A stretch of 23,982 nucleotides of DNA from Bordetella parapertussis. GTDB taxonomy: Bacteria; Pseudomonadota; Gammaproteobacteria; Burkholderiales; Burkholderiaceae_B. The translations under genes and the position numbers were made by a program. The notes beneath the pieces were generated by a model. That model was given only the letters and a program-made list of their open reading frames with translations. It ran no database searches and was not told the origin of the DNA. Positions 1-10,295 of the stretch are shown here, piece by piece. The stretch is taken from the NCBI GenBank assembly GCA_943331855.1, contig CALQNE010000024.1, forward strand, positions 1 through 23,982, written 5' to 3'. How positions within the stretch are numbered: position 1 is the stretch's first letter; each line of letters begins with the position of its first letter.

Positions 1-1467
1 CGGAAACTCTGCCAACCGCTGCATTAACGCAACTTCTGTCGGTGCGACGAGACAAGAGATTTCTGCCGCCTGTCGTTCGGCGACGCTGACCTCAGCCTGT
101 TGCAACATCGAACAAATCCGCGCGTGGGCATATTGAATGTAATACACCGGGTTTTCTTCACTTTTTGAGCGCGCTAAGTCAACATCAAAGACGAATTCAG
201 TGTCTGCGCGGCGCTGAATCAAAAAGAAACGTACCGCATCGCGCCCAACCCATTCAATCAGATCCTGCAAGGTGACATAACTGCCCGCACGTTTTGAAAT
301 TTTGACCTCAATACCGCCGCGCATCACCTTAACCATCTTATGCAAAATATATGCAGGGTAATCAACAGGGATGCCCATATCTAATGCCTGCAGCCCGGCA
401 CGAACGCGCGCCACGGTGCCATGATGATCGCTACCCTGAATATTGATTGCGCGTGTAAAACCACGCTGCCACTTGGTGACATGGTAGGCAATATCGGGCA
501 CAAAGTAGGTATAGCCGCCCTCAGACTTGCGCATCACGCGGTCTTTATCGTCACCGGTGCCGAGCTCTGTCGTACGCAACCATAACGCGCCATCGCTCTC
601 ATAGGTATGCCCTGACGCAACGAGCTGAGTCACCGTTTGCTCGACGCGCCCAGAGGTATAAAGCGAACTTTCAAGATAGTAGTGATCAAAGGCCAGACCA
701 AAAGCCTGTAAGTCAGCGTCTTGCTCGCGCCTGAGATACGCGACTGCAAAACGACGCACATTATCGAGATCCTCTAGATCACCGCTCGCTGACGCCGGCT
801 CACCATCGCTTGCACTCACGGTTTTTTTCGCTAAAAAATCATTCGCGATATCGAGGATGTAATCACCCTTATAGCCATCCGCTGGATACGCGGCATCGTC
901 AGGGCTCAACCCTCGACCACGCGCCTGCACACTGATAGCAAGATTATGAATTTGATTGCCGGCATCGTTGTAATAAAACTCGCGGCTCACGGCAAAGCCA
1001 CTTGCGTCAAACAAGCGGCAAAGCGCGTCACCCAAGGCCGCCTGCCGGGCATGACCAACATGTAATGGGCCTGTGGGGTTGGCCGACACAAACTCAACCA
1101 ACACCTTTTGCTCGGTGCGTGTCGCGCGACCAAAGTGCTCGCCCTGCGCCGAGATCGTCTCAAGCACAGCGATCCGGGCGGCATGCGTCAAGCGCAGATT
1201 AATAAAGCCCGGGCCCGCAAGCTCTGCACCCGCGACTAGCTGTGTTGCCACGGGATTCGCCATCAAGGCATCAACGATTGCCTGGGCAAGCTCGCGAGGG
1301 TTGCGCTTGGCTGGCTTCGCCAACTGCATCGCCACGTTGGTTGCGATGTCTCCGTGTGCAGCAACCTTAGGGCGCTCAAGCAAGATCGTCGGCTGAGCCT
1401 CAGGCAAAAGGCTGGCCACGGCGGCCTGCAAACAAGAAATAAGGGTCTGGTGTTGCTCGGGCAGCAT
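1..1467 (-). CDS. argS: Arginyl-tRNA synthetase, 3' end cut by window edge
   Basis: Class I aminoacyl-tRNA synthetase that charges tRNA-Arg with arginine in the cytoplasm. The frame is open from an ATG at 1467 (protein begins [16 protein letters not shown]) to base 1, giving 489 codons. The family is usually about 560-600 residues, so roughly the last 70-110, at the end of the anticodon-binding domain, lie outside the window. The class I HVGH motif is at residues 136-139 (within [14 protein letters not shown]) and the KMSKS-type loop is KISKR at 389-393, followed by AGS as in bacterial ArgS. The N-terminal additive domain (about residues 1-100) reads normally. It diverges from the DUF1840 gene across 128 bases. 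The start is chosen by alignment with the family N-terminus; no strong ribosome binding site is obvious. Identity is near certain. Confidence 0.97.
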   Translation of the reverse strand, partial: MLPEQHQTLISCLQAAVASLLPEAQPTILLERPKVAAHGDIATNVAMQLAKPAKRNPRELAQAIVDALMANPVATQLVAGAELAGPGFINLRLTHAARIAVLETISAQGEHFGRATRTEQKVLVEFVSANPTGPLHVGHARQAALGDALCRLFDASGFAVSREFYYNDAGNQIHNLAISVQARGRGLSPDDAAYPADGYKGDYILDIANDFLAKKTVSASDGEPASASGDLEDLDNVRRFAVAYLRREQDADLQAFGLAFDHYYLESSLYTSGRVEQTVTQLVASGHTYESDGALWLRTTELGTGDDKDRVMRKSEGGYTYFVPDIAYHVTKWQRGFTRAINIQGSDHHGTVARVRAGLQALDMGIPVDYPAYILHKMVKVMRGGIEVKISKRAGSYVTLQDLIEWVGRDAVRFFLIQRRADTEFVFDVDLARSKSEENPVYYIQYAHARICSMLQQAEVSVAERQAAEISCLVAPTEVALMQRLAEFP

Positions 1468-1595
1468 GGGCTTAAAAAACGACAGGATGAAGAGTCAAAT
1501 CATAGCCTGAAATGCACTGTGCTCCAGCGCCCGGCTGCAGGCTCGTGTAACCATTGCCTCTGCACGTGTATGATTTGTTGACAGGGAGAACGACC

Positions 1596-1925
1596 ATGCT
1601 AGTAACCTTCAGTAGTAAAGCCGGCGCCGATATTCTGATGCTATCTCAACACGCGAAGCCTCTTTTGCGAATCATGGGCAAGCTTGACGGCACCGAACTG
1701 CCCACGCGAGGCGTTTTTATGCCCGAGCACATCGGACAAAACATTGCCCAACTCGAGGAGGCAATTGCCGTGGCACCTAAACCAACTGAAGACGACGATC
1801 GCCCGGTCGACGCAATCTCTCAGCCTGTCGGCCTACGCCAACGTGCTTTTCCGTTACTCGACTTGCTTAAGCGCGCCAAAGATAAGAATCTGCCGGTGCT
1901 TTGGGAAGCGGGTTCAGCCTGGTAA
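1596..1925 (+). CDS. DUF1840 family protein
   Basis: Small cytoplasmic protein of 109 residues, recognised as DUF1840 from its start (MLVTFSSKAGADILML), the central RGVFMPEHIG stretch and the C-terminal VGLRQRAFPLLDLLKRA followed by a VLW end. The family is found mainly in betaproteobacteria and has no established function that I know of. I see no signal peptide, membrane segment or catalytic motif. An ATG at 1554 is in frame, but 1596 is preferred because it matches the family N-terminus and has AGGGAG at 1583-1588 as a ribosome binding site. The stop lies 2 bases from the stop of the convergent Fe-ADH gene, leaving no room for a separate terminator. Confidence 0.85.
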   Translation: MLVTFSSKAGADILMLSQHAKPLLRIMGKLDGTELPTRGVFMPEHIGQNIAQLEEAIAVAPKPTEDDDRPVDAISQPVGLRQRAFPLLDLLKRAKDKNLPVLWEAGSAW

Positions 1926-1927
1926 GC

Positions 1928-3091
1928 TCAAAAAGCTTGTTCAAATAAAGCTCGAAAATCTGCTGTGGTCGTGTGGCGCGGATTCCAACGGTTGTAATTC
2001 GCCTGCGCGCATTGCGTTGCCATTTCGTCGAACGTATCTGCAGTTACGCCTACATCCCGCAAACGAGAAGGGATCGACAAATCCGTGCACATCGCCTCAA
2101 TGGCTTGGACGGCCGCTTGGGCGGCATCGAGCACCGGCCATTGCTGGACAGGTCGCCCCATTGCAATGGCAACGCGGGCAAATTTTTCTGGGTTCGCAAC
2201 CAAATTAAAGCGGGCGACATGCGGCAGGCACAATGCGTTCGATAAGCCGTGCGACAAATGAAACTGTGCACCGATAAACCGCGCCATGCAATGCACATTA
2301 CCTAAACCCGTCTGTCCAAACGTCATCCCCGCAAGCGCTGAGCCGCACAGCATCTTTAAGCCCGCATCAAGGTTGCCACGATTGGCAACAAACGGTCGAA
2401 TATTCGTTGCCAATAATTCAATCGCCTGTAAATTAATCGCATCGGTCATCAAGTTTGTCTGTAACGACAGATACGACTCAAACGCGTGCACAAAGGCATC
2501 GATGCCTGAATGCGCGGCAACATGGGCCGGCACTGTTCGTAACGCCAAAGGATCCAGAATCGCATAGCGTGCAGGATTCAGCGCCGCGTGTCGGATCGAC
2601 ATCTTTAAATTTTTTTCAGTGTCTGTGATGACGCAAGAGCCAGAGACCTCTGAGCCGGTTCCGGCGGTCGTTGGGATTGCAATCAAAGGTAGAGGAGGCT
2701 GCTTAAATTTATCAATCCCTTCGTAGTCATGAATGCGTCCTCCGTTGGTTGCAAGAATACCAACCGCTTTTGCGACGTCGATGGTGCTGCCACCGCCAAT
2801 GGCCAGTACAGCGCTTGCTCGATGAGCTTGACAGCTCGCAAATGCCTTTTCAACCGTGTGGGCGCTTGGATCAGGCTCAATTTCTGTAAAGACAGCGGTT
2901 TCAACGCCCGCTGACTTTAAGCGCGCTTGAATCTCGACGTAAAAGTCGCTTTTTAATAAGGCAGCATCGAGTGCAATAAACAAACGTTTACACGCGAGCG
3001 TTTCTAAAATATCGCTGATTTTTGCGTATGTGCCAACGCCCATATAAATCGTACTCGGGCAAAAAAAGCTTGTCAGTGTCGTTGTGATCAT
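1928..3091 (-). CDS. Iron-containing (type III) alcohol dehydrogenase
   Basis: NAD(P)-dependent oxidoreductase of the Fe-ADH family, 387 residues, a usual length. The nucleotide-binding loop GGGSTIDVAK is at about 99-108 and PTTAGTGSEV at 140-149. The four metal ligands known from E. coli FucO (Asp196, His200, His263, His277) correspond to Asp198, His202, His267 and His281 and are all present. The position of FucO His267, normally a second His in an HxxxH pattern, is Arg271 here (VHCMARFIG). The substrate cannot be read from sequence; butanol dehydrogenases, lactaldehyde reductase and maleylacetate reductases all belong to this superfamily. It lies 21 bases downstream of a Bug/TctC gene on the same strand, so the two are probably cotranscribed, suggesting catabolism of an imported carboxylic acid (inference). 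No clear ribosome binding site precedes the ATG. Confidence 0.88.
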   Translation of the reverse strand: MITTTLTSFFCPSTIYMGVGTYAKISDILETLACKRLFIALDAALLKSDFYVEIQARLKSAGVETAVFTEIEPDPSAHTVEKAFASCQAHRASAVLAIGGGSTIDVAKAVGILATNGGRIHDYEGIDKFKQPPLPLIAIPTTAGTGSEVSGSCVITDTEKNLKMSIRHAALNPARYAILDPLALRTVPAHVAAHSGIDAFVHAFESYLSLQTNLMTDAINLQAIELLATNIRPFVANRGNLDAGLKMLCGSALAGMTFGQTGLGNVHCMARFIGAQFHLSHGLSNALCLPHVARFNLVANPEKFARVAIAMGRPVQQWPVLDAAQAAVQAIEAMCTDLSIPSRLRDVGVTADTFDEMATQCAQANYNRWNPRHTTTADFRALFEQAF

Positions 3092-3112
3092 GGCGATATT
3101 TTATTAACGTCT

Positions 3113-4102
3113 TTATTCGGGGGTCGCACCTAAATCAATAATCACCGGACGCCAACGTGCAACCTCGCTAGTCAACAGCGCGCGCGCACCCTCTGGCGTT
3201 TTTTGTTCGGGCGATGGATCTTCGATCCCGGCCGCTTCAAACCGCGTGCGTAACTCGGGGGCCTGTAACGCCAACAGTAATGACTGATTGAGCTTCTTCA
3301 CGACCTCTGGGGGTGTTCCCTTTGGCACCAGAATCATGTTCCAAATGTCGTACAACAAATCAGGAAACCCTGACTCGCCCGCAGACGGCACATCAGGTAA
3401 CGCCGCGATACGCTTAGGTCGCAACACGACAACACCCTTGACCATGCCTGATTTCACATATCTAACGGCCGTCGTCGTGCTTTCAACCATATAGTCTATA
3501 TGGCCCGCCATCACATCATTCACTGCTTGTCCCGCACCACGATAATTCACGCCATTTACTTTTACGCCCAGCCTGACGTTAATCAGCTGACCTCCTAACC
3601 AAGTACCAGAACCAACACCCGCAGCACCAAAATTCAATTTGGACGCGTTTTGTTTAAGGTATGCAGCAAACTCATCTAGCCCTGTTGCCGGAAAATCTTT
3701 ACGCGCCGAAATAATTTGTGGGGCATCACCGATTGAGGCAATCGGTATAAAGTCCTTCAACACATCGTAGGTCAAGTTTTTATATAGTGTGGCATTCACC
3801 GCTAGGGTGCCGCCATTGCCGATCAGCATGGTGTAGCCATCACCCGATGCACGCGCAGCCCGTGTGCCACCAACCGTTCCGCCGGCACCTGGTGTGTTTT
3901 CAACAATCACCGGTTGGCCCAGTACCTTGGTTAAACTTTCTGCAACCACCCGCGCCAACACATCTGTCGGGCCTCCGGCAGCAAAAGGAACAATCAATGT
4001 CAACGGTCGATCGGGATACGCCGCATACGTCATCGCGCTCATACCCAACAGGATGAGTGCCGCCAATAACTGAACGATTCTTTTATTCAACGCATCTAAC
4101 AT
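3113..4102 (-). CDS. Bug/TctC-type periplasmic solute-binding protein
   Basis: Tripartite tricarboxylate transporter receptor (Bug) protein of 329 residues, a usual length. A Sec signal peptide covers about residues 1-27 (basic start, hydrophobic core VQLLAALILLGMSAM, then TYA). The mature part begins YPDRPLTLIVPFAAGGPTD, typical of the family, followed by GQPVIVENTPGAGG and a DGYTMLIGN segment; these loops contact the bound carboxylate in Bug structures. ATG at 4102 is preferred over the in-frame ATG at 4153 because it has AGAGGA 6 bases upstream and gives a proper signal peptide; the longer form would start inside the gyrB terminator. No TctA or TctB membrane gene is adjacent. The Fe-ADH follows after 21 bases. 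The ligand is unknown, probably a carboxylate. Confidence 0.92.
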   Translation of the reverse strand: MLDALNKRIVQLLAALILLGMSAMTYAAYPDRPLTLIVPFAAGGPTDVLARVVAESLTKVLGQPVIVENTPGAGGTVGGTRAARASGDGYTMLIGNGGTLAVNATLYKNLTYDVLKDFIPIASIGDAPQIISARKDFPATGLDEFAAYLKQNASKLNFGAAGVGSGTWLGGQLINVRLGVKVNGVNYRGAGQAVNDVMAGHIDYMVESTTTAVRYVKSGMVKGVVVLRPKRIAALPDVPSAGESGFPDLLYDIWNMILVPKGTPPEVVKKLNQSLLLALQAPELRTRFEAAGIEDPSPEQKTPEGARALLTSEVARWRPVIIDLGATPE

Positions 4103-4136
4103 GTTGTTCCTCTTATATAAGCAATTCAGACCAAAC

Positions 4137-4165
4137 AAAAAGGGCTGTATCACGCAGCCCTTTTT
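4137..4165 (-). terminator. Rho-independent terminator after gyrB
   Basis: An 11-bp perfect stem (4137-4147 with 4155-4165, core AGGGCTG/CAGCCCT) closes a 7-base loop. On the minus strand the stem ends in a run of five T. It lies 21 bases after the gyrB stop and closes the dnaA-dnaN-gyrB cluster before the Bug gene starts. The A/T-flanked stem could also act on the + strand, but no rightward gene ends here. Confidence 0.9.
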
Positions 4166-4185
4166 ATCCCTGCCCTAACATTCGG

Positions 4186-6657
<2,472 letters not shown>

Positions 6658-7767
6658 TTAGATCCGCATGGGCATAACAACATACTTAAACGACTCGTCG
6701 TCAAGCAAGGTAATAAGGGCCGAGGCATTCGCATCGGGCATGACAGACCAGCGAATCGTTTCGGCTTTGACGTTGGACAGAAAATCCAGCAAATAGCTGA
6801 CGTTAAAACCAACGTCTAACGCCTCGTGTTCGTAATCAACGTCAATTTCTTCCTGCGCCTCTTCTTGCTCGGCATTGGTCGAAGAAATTTTTAAGAGGTG
6901 CTGGCCAAGCTGTAAGCGTACGCTGCGGAATTTATCAGTCGTCAAAATAGCAGCGCGCTGCAAACAACCCTGGAGAATTTCGCGAGACACATCAAAATGG
7001 CGCGTGTAATTAGATGGAATCACTCGGTTGAAGTCCGGAAACTTTCCTTCAACCAACTTTGAAACCAACTCGACGTGGCCAAATGAAAACCGGATCTGGC
7101 CCGGCGCGACATCAACCGTCACCGGCTCGTCAGAGTCATCCAGCAAACGCTGCATTTCAAGAACGGTTTTTCTTGGGACAATGACTTCATGTTTGACCAA
7201 CACGCCGTCAACAGGCGTCGAACTATGCGCAAGGCGATGGCCATCGGTGGCGACCGCACGCAACAAACCCGGTTCGAACACCATCAACATCCCATTCAAG
7301 TAATAGCGAATATCTTGTTGCGCCATGGCAAAGTGCGCCATATTGAAAAGATGTTTGAGTGTTTTGCGCGGCAAGGTCAACGAAACATCCCAGCGCTCGG
7401 GTTGCGTCATCGTCGGAAACTCTGTTGCCGCCAAGGTTTGTAACGAAAAGCGGCTTTTACCTGTTTGAACGGCTAGCTTGCCACCGGTCGTTGACAACTT
7501 GACATCGCCTGTGTCGGGCAGTGCACGCAAAATATCTAAAAGCTTGCGCGCTGCAACCGTTAAAGACTCGCTTTCAGCACCCACACCAAAATCAGCATGA
7601 GTCGTAATTTGCACTTCAAGATCCGTCGCAATAAATGAGACGCGTTCGGCTTGTTTACGCACCAAAATGTTGGCAAGAATTGGCAACGTATGGCGCCGTT
7701 CGACGATTCCGGCGACGGTCGATAGCGGTTTTAGTAAAGCATCGCGGGGGGTCTGGACAAGTTGCAT
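6658..7767 (-). CDS. dnaN: DNA polymerase III beta sliding clamp
   Basis: Ring-forming processivity factor of DNA polymerase III, 369 residues, the normal length for three repeated clamp domains. Recognised from the N-terminal MQLVQTPRDALLKPLSTVAGIVERRHTLPILANIL pattern (given here only as a landmark: RDALLKPL at 8-15 and HTLPILANIL at 26-35), the central RYYLNGMLM segment and the C-terminal VVMPMRI, where PMR is the usual clamp ending. It starts 3 bases after the dnaA stop with AAAGGG as ribosome binding site, overlapping the dnaA stop region, so it is cotranscribed with dnaA as in most bacteria. Confidence 0.98.
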   Translation of the reverse strand: MQLVQTPRDALLKPLSTVAGIVERRHTLPILANILVRKQAERVSFIATDLEVQITTHADFGVGAESESLTVAARKLLDILRALPDTGDVKLSTTGGKLAVQTGKSRFSLQTLAATEFPTMTQPERWDVSLTLPRKTLKHLFNMAHFAMAQQDIRYYLNGMLMVFEPGLLRAVATDGHRLAHSSTPVDGVLVKHEVIVPRKTVLEMQRLLDDSDEPVTVDVAPGQIRFSFGHVELVSKLVEGKFPDFNRVIPSNYTRHFDVSREILQGCLQRAAILTTDKFRSVRLQLGQHLLKISSTNAEQEEAQEEIDVDYEHEALDVGFNVSYLLDFLSNVKAETIRWSVMPDANASALITLLDDESFKYVVMPMRI

Positions 7768-7770
7768 GGA

Positions 7771-9219
7771 TTATCCCTTTAAAGTTTGTTCAAGCACATG
7801 CAGCGTATGGTTAAAATCTGTTTGCTTCGCGCGAAGGTCAGTAATTTTTCTGACTGCGTGTAACACCGTAGTGTGATCGCGCCCACCAAACAGATCGCCT
7901 ATTTCTGGCAAGCTTTTTTGCGTCAGCTCTTTAGCTAAGTACATTGCAACCTGACGCGGCATTGCAATGTTGGCAGGTCGTCGTTTTGAATACATATCGG
8001 CGACCTTCATCTTGTAATAGTCGGCAACGGTTTTTTGAATGTTTTCAACCGTCACTTGACCACTTGACGCAGATAACAAATCTTTGAGCGCGTCTTTACA
8101 AATATCTACTGTGGCAACTTCACGGCCGTGGAACCGGGCGTACGCAACAACTTTTTTAAGCGCGCCTTCGAGCTCTCTTACGTTGCTACGCAAATGCTTT
8201 GCAATAAAGAAGGCGACATCTTCAGGTAAGGTCACGCCTTCTTGCTCGGCTTTACGCAATAAAATTGCAACACGCATCTCAAGCTCTGGCGGCTCGATCG
8301 CAACCGTCAAGCCCGAGTCAAATCTGGATATAAGTCTGGTATCAATACCCGAGAGTTCTTTTGGGTAGGTATCGCTCGTAATAATGATCTGCTTGCGTTG
8401 GGCAACCATCGCCTCGAAGGCGTAAAAAAACTCTTCTTGTGTTCGGTTTTTGCCCGAAAAAAACTGAATATCGTCAATCAACAAAAGATCAAGCGAGTGG
8501 TAATACCTTTTAAAATCATCAAACGCTTTGCGTTGATAGGCCTTGACCACATCTGATACATATTGATCTGCGTGCACATAACGTACCCGGGCGCCTTTTC
8601 CTGCCGACAATAACGCGTTACCGATTGCATGAATTAAATGCGTTTTACCCAGGCCAACACCGCCGTATAAAAATAACGGGTTATATGAAGTACCGGGGTT
8701 TTCTGCAACTTGTAACGCTGCGGCGCGTGCCAATTGATTGGCCTTGCCTGTCACAAAGTTATCAAAGGTCAAGTCGACGTTAAGTCGTGAGCGCTCATCG
8801 GCCGGCTGGCCCGAAGAAAGTGATGCACTCGAAACATTTGTTTGTTCGGATTGGGTCGTCGACTGTGTCGAAGTTGTTTGCGCGTCAGCCAATAATGCGT
8901 GGTGCGCGTTTGTTGAGGGCGGTGACACAACGCGCACCATGCCAGAAAGCGCGCGAGGCTGAGCCTCTGGGTCTGCAACAGGTAACTCAAACGAAACTTG
9001 CACCGGTCTTTTGTACCAGTTCGTTGCAAAGGCTTCGATCTGTGTCGCAAAGTTTTTGCGCACCCAGTCAAGCTTGAATCGGTTTGGTGCGGACAAGCGC
9101 AAGCACGCCTGTGTTTCATCGAAGGCGAGCGGTATCAACGGACGTATCCATGCGTTGATTTGCTGGGGAGGAAACTCCTGCTCTAGATGTAAGACGCAGG
9201 ACTGCCAAAACTGATTCAT
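7771..9219 (-). CDS. dnaA: Chromosomal replication initiator DnaA
   Basis: AAA+ initiator that binds 9-mer DnaA boxes and opens oriC; 482 residues. Domain I covers about 1-85 ([13 protein letters not shown]). Domain II, about 90-145, is a Ser/Thr/Gln-rich linker. Domain III has Walker [10 protein letters not shown] near 186-194 and Walker [10 protein letters not shown] near 245-253. Domain IV carries the DnaA signature [15 protein letters not shown], whose residues read the DnaA box, so the canonical TTATCCACA recognition is expected. It diverges from rpmH. A perfect DnaA box sits 46 bases upstream of the start, consistent with autorepression. It lies about 5 kb from the DnaA-box clusters around the aminotransferase gene. 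Confidence 0.99.
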   Translation of the reverse strand: MNQFWQSCVLHLEQEFPPQQINAWIRPLIPLAFDETQACLRLSAPNRFKLDWVRKNFATQIEAFATNWYKRPVQVSFELPVADPEAQPRALSGMVRVVSPPSTNAHHALLADAQTTSTQSTTQSEQTNVSSASLSSGQPADERSRLNVDLTFDNFVTGKANQLARAAALQVAENPGTSYNPLFLYGGVGLGKTHLIHAIGNALLSAGKGARVRYVHADQYVSDVVKAYQRKAFDDFKRYYHSLDLLLIDDIQFFSGKNRTQEEFFYAFEAMVAQRKQIIITSDTYPKELSGIDTRLISRFDSGLTVAIEPPELEMRVAILLRKAEQEGVTLPEDVAFFIAKHLRSNVRELEGALKKVVAYARFHGREVATVDICKDALKDLLSASSGQVTVENIQKTVADYYKMKVADMYSKRRPANIAMPRQVAMYLAKELTQKSLPEIGDLFGGRDHTTVLHAVRKITDLRAKQTDFNHTLHVLEQTLKG

Positions 9220-9241
9220 GTGACTCGCTATGTAAACCCTG

Positions 9242-9273
9242 ATTCTACCCTGTCAAGGCCAAGGTTATCCACA
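9242..9273 (-). promoter_or_regulatory. Probable dnaA promoter with overlapping DnaA box
   Basis: A perfect DnaA box TTATCCACA lies at 9265-9273 on the + strand. On the minus strand a -10-like TAGAAT (5/6) is at 9247-9242. An 18-bp spacing puts a weak -35 (TGGATA) at 9271-9266, inside the DnaA box. DnaA binding here would cover the -35 region, the usual arrangement for autoregulation. The box is certain; the promoter assignment is by eye. Confidence 0.55.
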
Positions 9274-9312
9274 GGTTCACATGTCGTTTACGCTTGGGTT
9301 TGACCTAAGCAT

Positions 9313-9341
9313 TTGACTAATTTCAGTTTTTTTGATGAAAT
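9313..9341 (+). promoter_or_regulatory. Candidate rpmH promoter
   Basis: TTGACT (5/6 to the sigma-70 -35) at 9313-9318 is followed after 17 bases by TGAAAT (4/6 to -10) at 9336-9341, about 55 bases before the rpmH ATG. A strong promoter is expected for this ribosomal protein gene, but the -10 is weak and the call is tentative. Confidence 0.4.
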
Positions 9342-9396
9342 GGAGGGCTTTTCGGGATTACCCTAAACTTTTTCGCTCTTTGTTGGGCCATTTATC

Positions 9397-9531
9397 ATGA
9401 AACGTACCTACCAGCCTTCCGTTACCCGCCGCAAGCGTACTCACGGCTTTCGTGTGCGCATGAAAACTCGTGGTGGCCGTGCGGTCATCAACGCTCGTCG
9501 TGCCAAAGGCCGCAAGCGTCTGGCCGTCTAA
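9397..9531 (+). CDS. rpmH: 50S ribosomal protein L34
   Basis: A complete 44-residue L34: starts [18 protein letters not shown], continues [20 protein letters not shown], ends RKRLAV, with the family's extreme Arg/Lys content. It is a component of the large ribosomal subunit. It heads the conserved rpmH-rnpA-yidD-yidC-mnmE cluster, diverging from dnaA across 177 bases. The ATG has no strong Shine-Dalgarno, but the N-terminus matches the family exactly. Confidence 0.98.
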   Translation: MKRTYQPSVTRRKRTHGFRVRMKTRGGRAVINARRAKGRKRLAV

Positions 9532-9585
9532 ATAGCCAATTTGGCTTATTTGGGCCCCGTGCCCACTTCTGACAAACCTGTTTTG

Positions 9586-9969
9586 ATGCCGAGTGCCACG
9601 TTTCCAGCGGCGGCGCGCCTGCACCGTCCCTCTGAATTTACAGCGGCCTTATCAGGTCGCCGCGTGGCCCGTGGGGCTTATTTCGTCTTGACTGCTCGGG
9701 TGAACGCTGCACCTGAGCAAAGTCCCGCCACGCCGGCAATTGCCCGGCTAGGTCTCATCATGGCAAAACGTTTTGCCCAGCATGCCACGACACGCAATGC
9801 CCTCAAGCGGGTTGTTCGCGAGGCCTTTCGGTCACGACGACTGAGCTTACCGCCAGCTGATTATGTCGTGCGTTTAAATAAGCGAATCAATACAGTCAGC
9901 CTGAGTGTATTAAAACTCGAGGCACGAACTGAAGCAAACGCTCACTTTCTAAAGGCAGAGCAATGCTAA
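9586..9969 (+). CDS. rnpA: Ribonuclease P protein component
   Basis: Small basic protein (127 residues) that pairs with the RNase P RNA to cut 5' leaders from pre-tRNAs. The N-terminus [17 protein letters not shown] matches the start of the conserved fold, and the RNR-type signature appears as [13 protein letters not shown]. An in-frame TTG at 9541 would add 15 residues, but the ATG at 9586 fits the usual family start. The gene follows rpmH by 54 bases and its 3' end overlaps yidD by 7 bases. The RNase P RNA gene is not in this window. Confidence 0.93.
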   Translation: MPSATFPAAARLHRPSEFTAALSGRRVARGAYFVLTARVNAAPEQSPATPAIARLGLIMAKRFAQHATTRNALKRVVREAFRSRRLSLPPADYVVRLNKRINTVSLSVLKLEARTEANAHFLKAEQC

Positions 9970-10244
9970 AAGCGCTCCTCATCGGCCCGATTCGTGCTTA
10001 TCGATTTTTTTTAAGCCCCTGGCTTGGTCAAAGTTGCCGCTTCACCCCGACCTGTTCTAGTTATGCGATTGAGGCAATCGAGACTAAGGGTTCAATCAAA
10101 GGGCTCTGGCTTGCCCTCAAGCGTCTTGGCCGGTGTCACCCTTGGTGTCAGGGCGGATACGATCCCGTTCCTTCTTCTTTCTCAGAAACAAATACTAAAA
10201 ACATTGATCGCGGTACAACTTCACACCGCTGTCATCTTGATTAA
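9963..10244 (+). CDS. yidD: Membrane protein insertion efficiency factor YidD
   Basis: Small membrane-associated protein of 93 residues that assists YidC/Sec-dependent insertion. The diagnostic pattern is present: [19 protein letters not shown], then [12 protein letters not shown] (three conserved Cys in total with the [12 protein letters not shown] block). The C-terminal tail after the VP is Ser/Thr/Asn-rich and looks variable, as in homologues. The start overlaps rnpA by 7 bases, so translation is probably coupled. A hairpin with a T run follows directly after the stop. Confidence 0.95.
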   Translation: MLKALLIGPIRAYRFFLSPWLGQSCRFTPTCSSYAIEAIETKGSIKGLWLALKRLGRCHPWCQGGYDPVPSSFSETNTKNIDRGTTSHRCHLD

Positions 10245-10245
10245 C

Positions 10246-10279
10246 GCTAAACTGCGAGCCTTCGCTCGTTAGCTTTTTT
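10246..10279 (+). terminator. Terminator-like hairpin between yidD and yidC
   Basis: GCTAA (10246-10250) pairs with TTAGC (10269-10273), and CGAGC (10255-10259) pairs with GCTCG (10264-10268) around a CTTC loop. A 4-base bulge (ACTG) lies on the left arm. Six T follow at 10274-10279. It starts 2 bases after the yidD stop and ends 16 bases before yidC, so it could attenuate transcription into yidC or fully end the rpmH-rnpA-yidD unit. Confidence 0.6.
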
Positions 10280-10295
10280 ATAAATTTAGGCAAGA

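Noticed and set aside
1561..1576. CACGTG near the DUF1840 start as a further parS site
   Set aside because: Only the central hexamer matches; the flanks do not fit TGTTNCACGTGAAACA. Other CACGTG hexamers in gyrB, mnmE and parA fail in the same way.
4103..4153. Longer Bug protein starting at 4153
   Set aside because: The extension overlaps the gyrB terminator and would put non-typical residues before the signal peptide; the ATG at 4102 has a good ribosome binding site.
9220..9396. oriC in the dnaA-rpmH gap, the classical position
   Set aside because: Only one DnaA box is present and the gap is 177 bases; the box is better explained as dnaA autoregulation. The skew change lies further right.
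9541..9585. TTG start giving a longer RnpA
   Set aside because: The extra 15 residues do not resemble the family and the ATG at 9586 gives the expected N-terminus.
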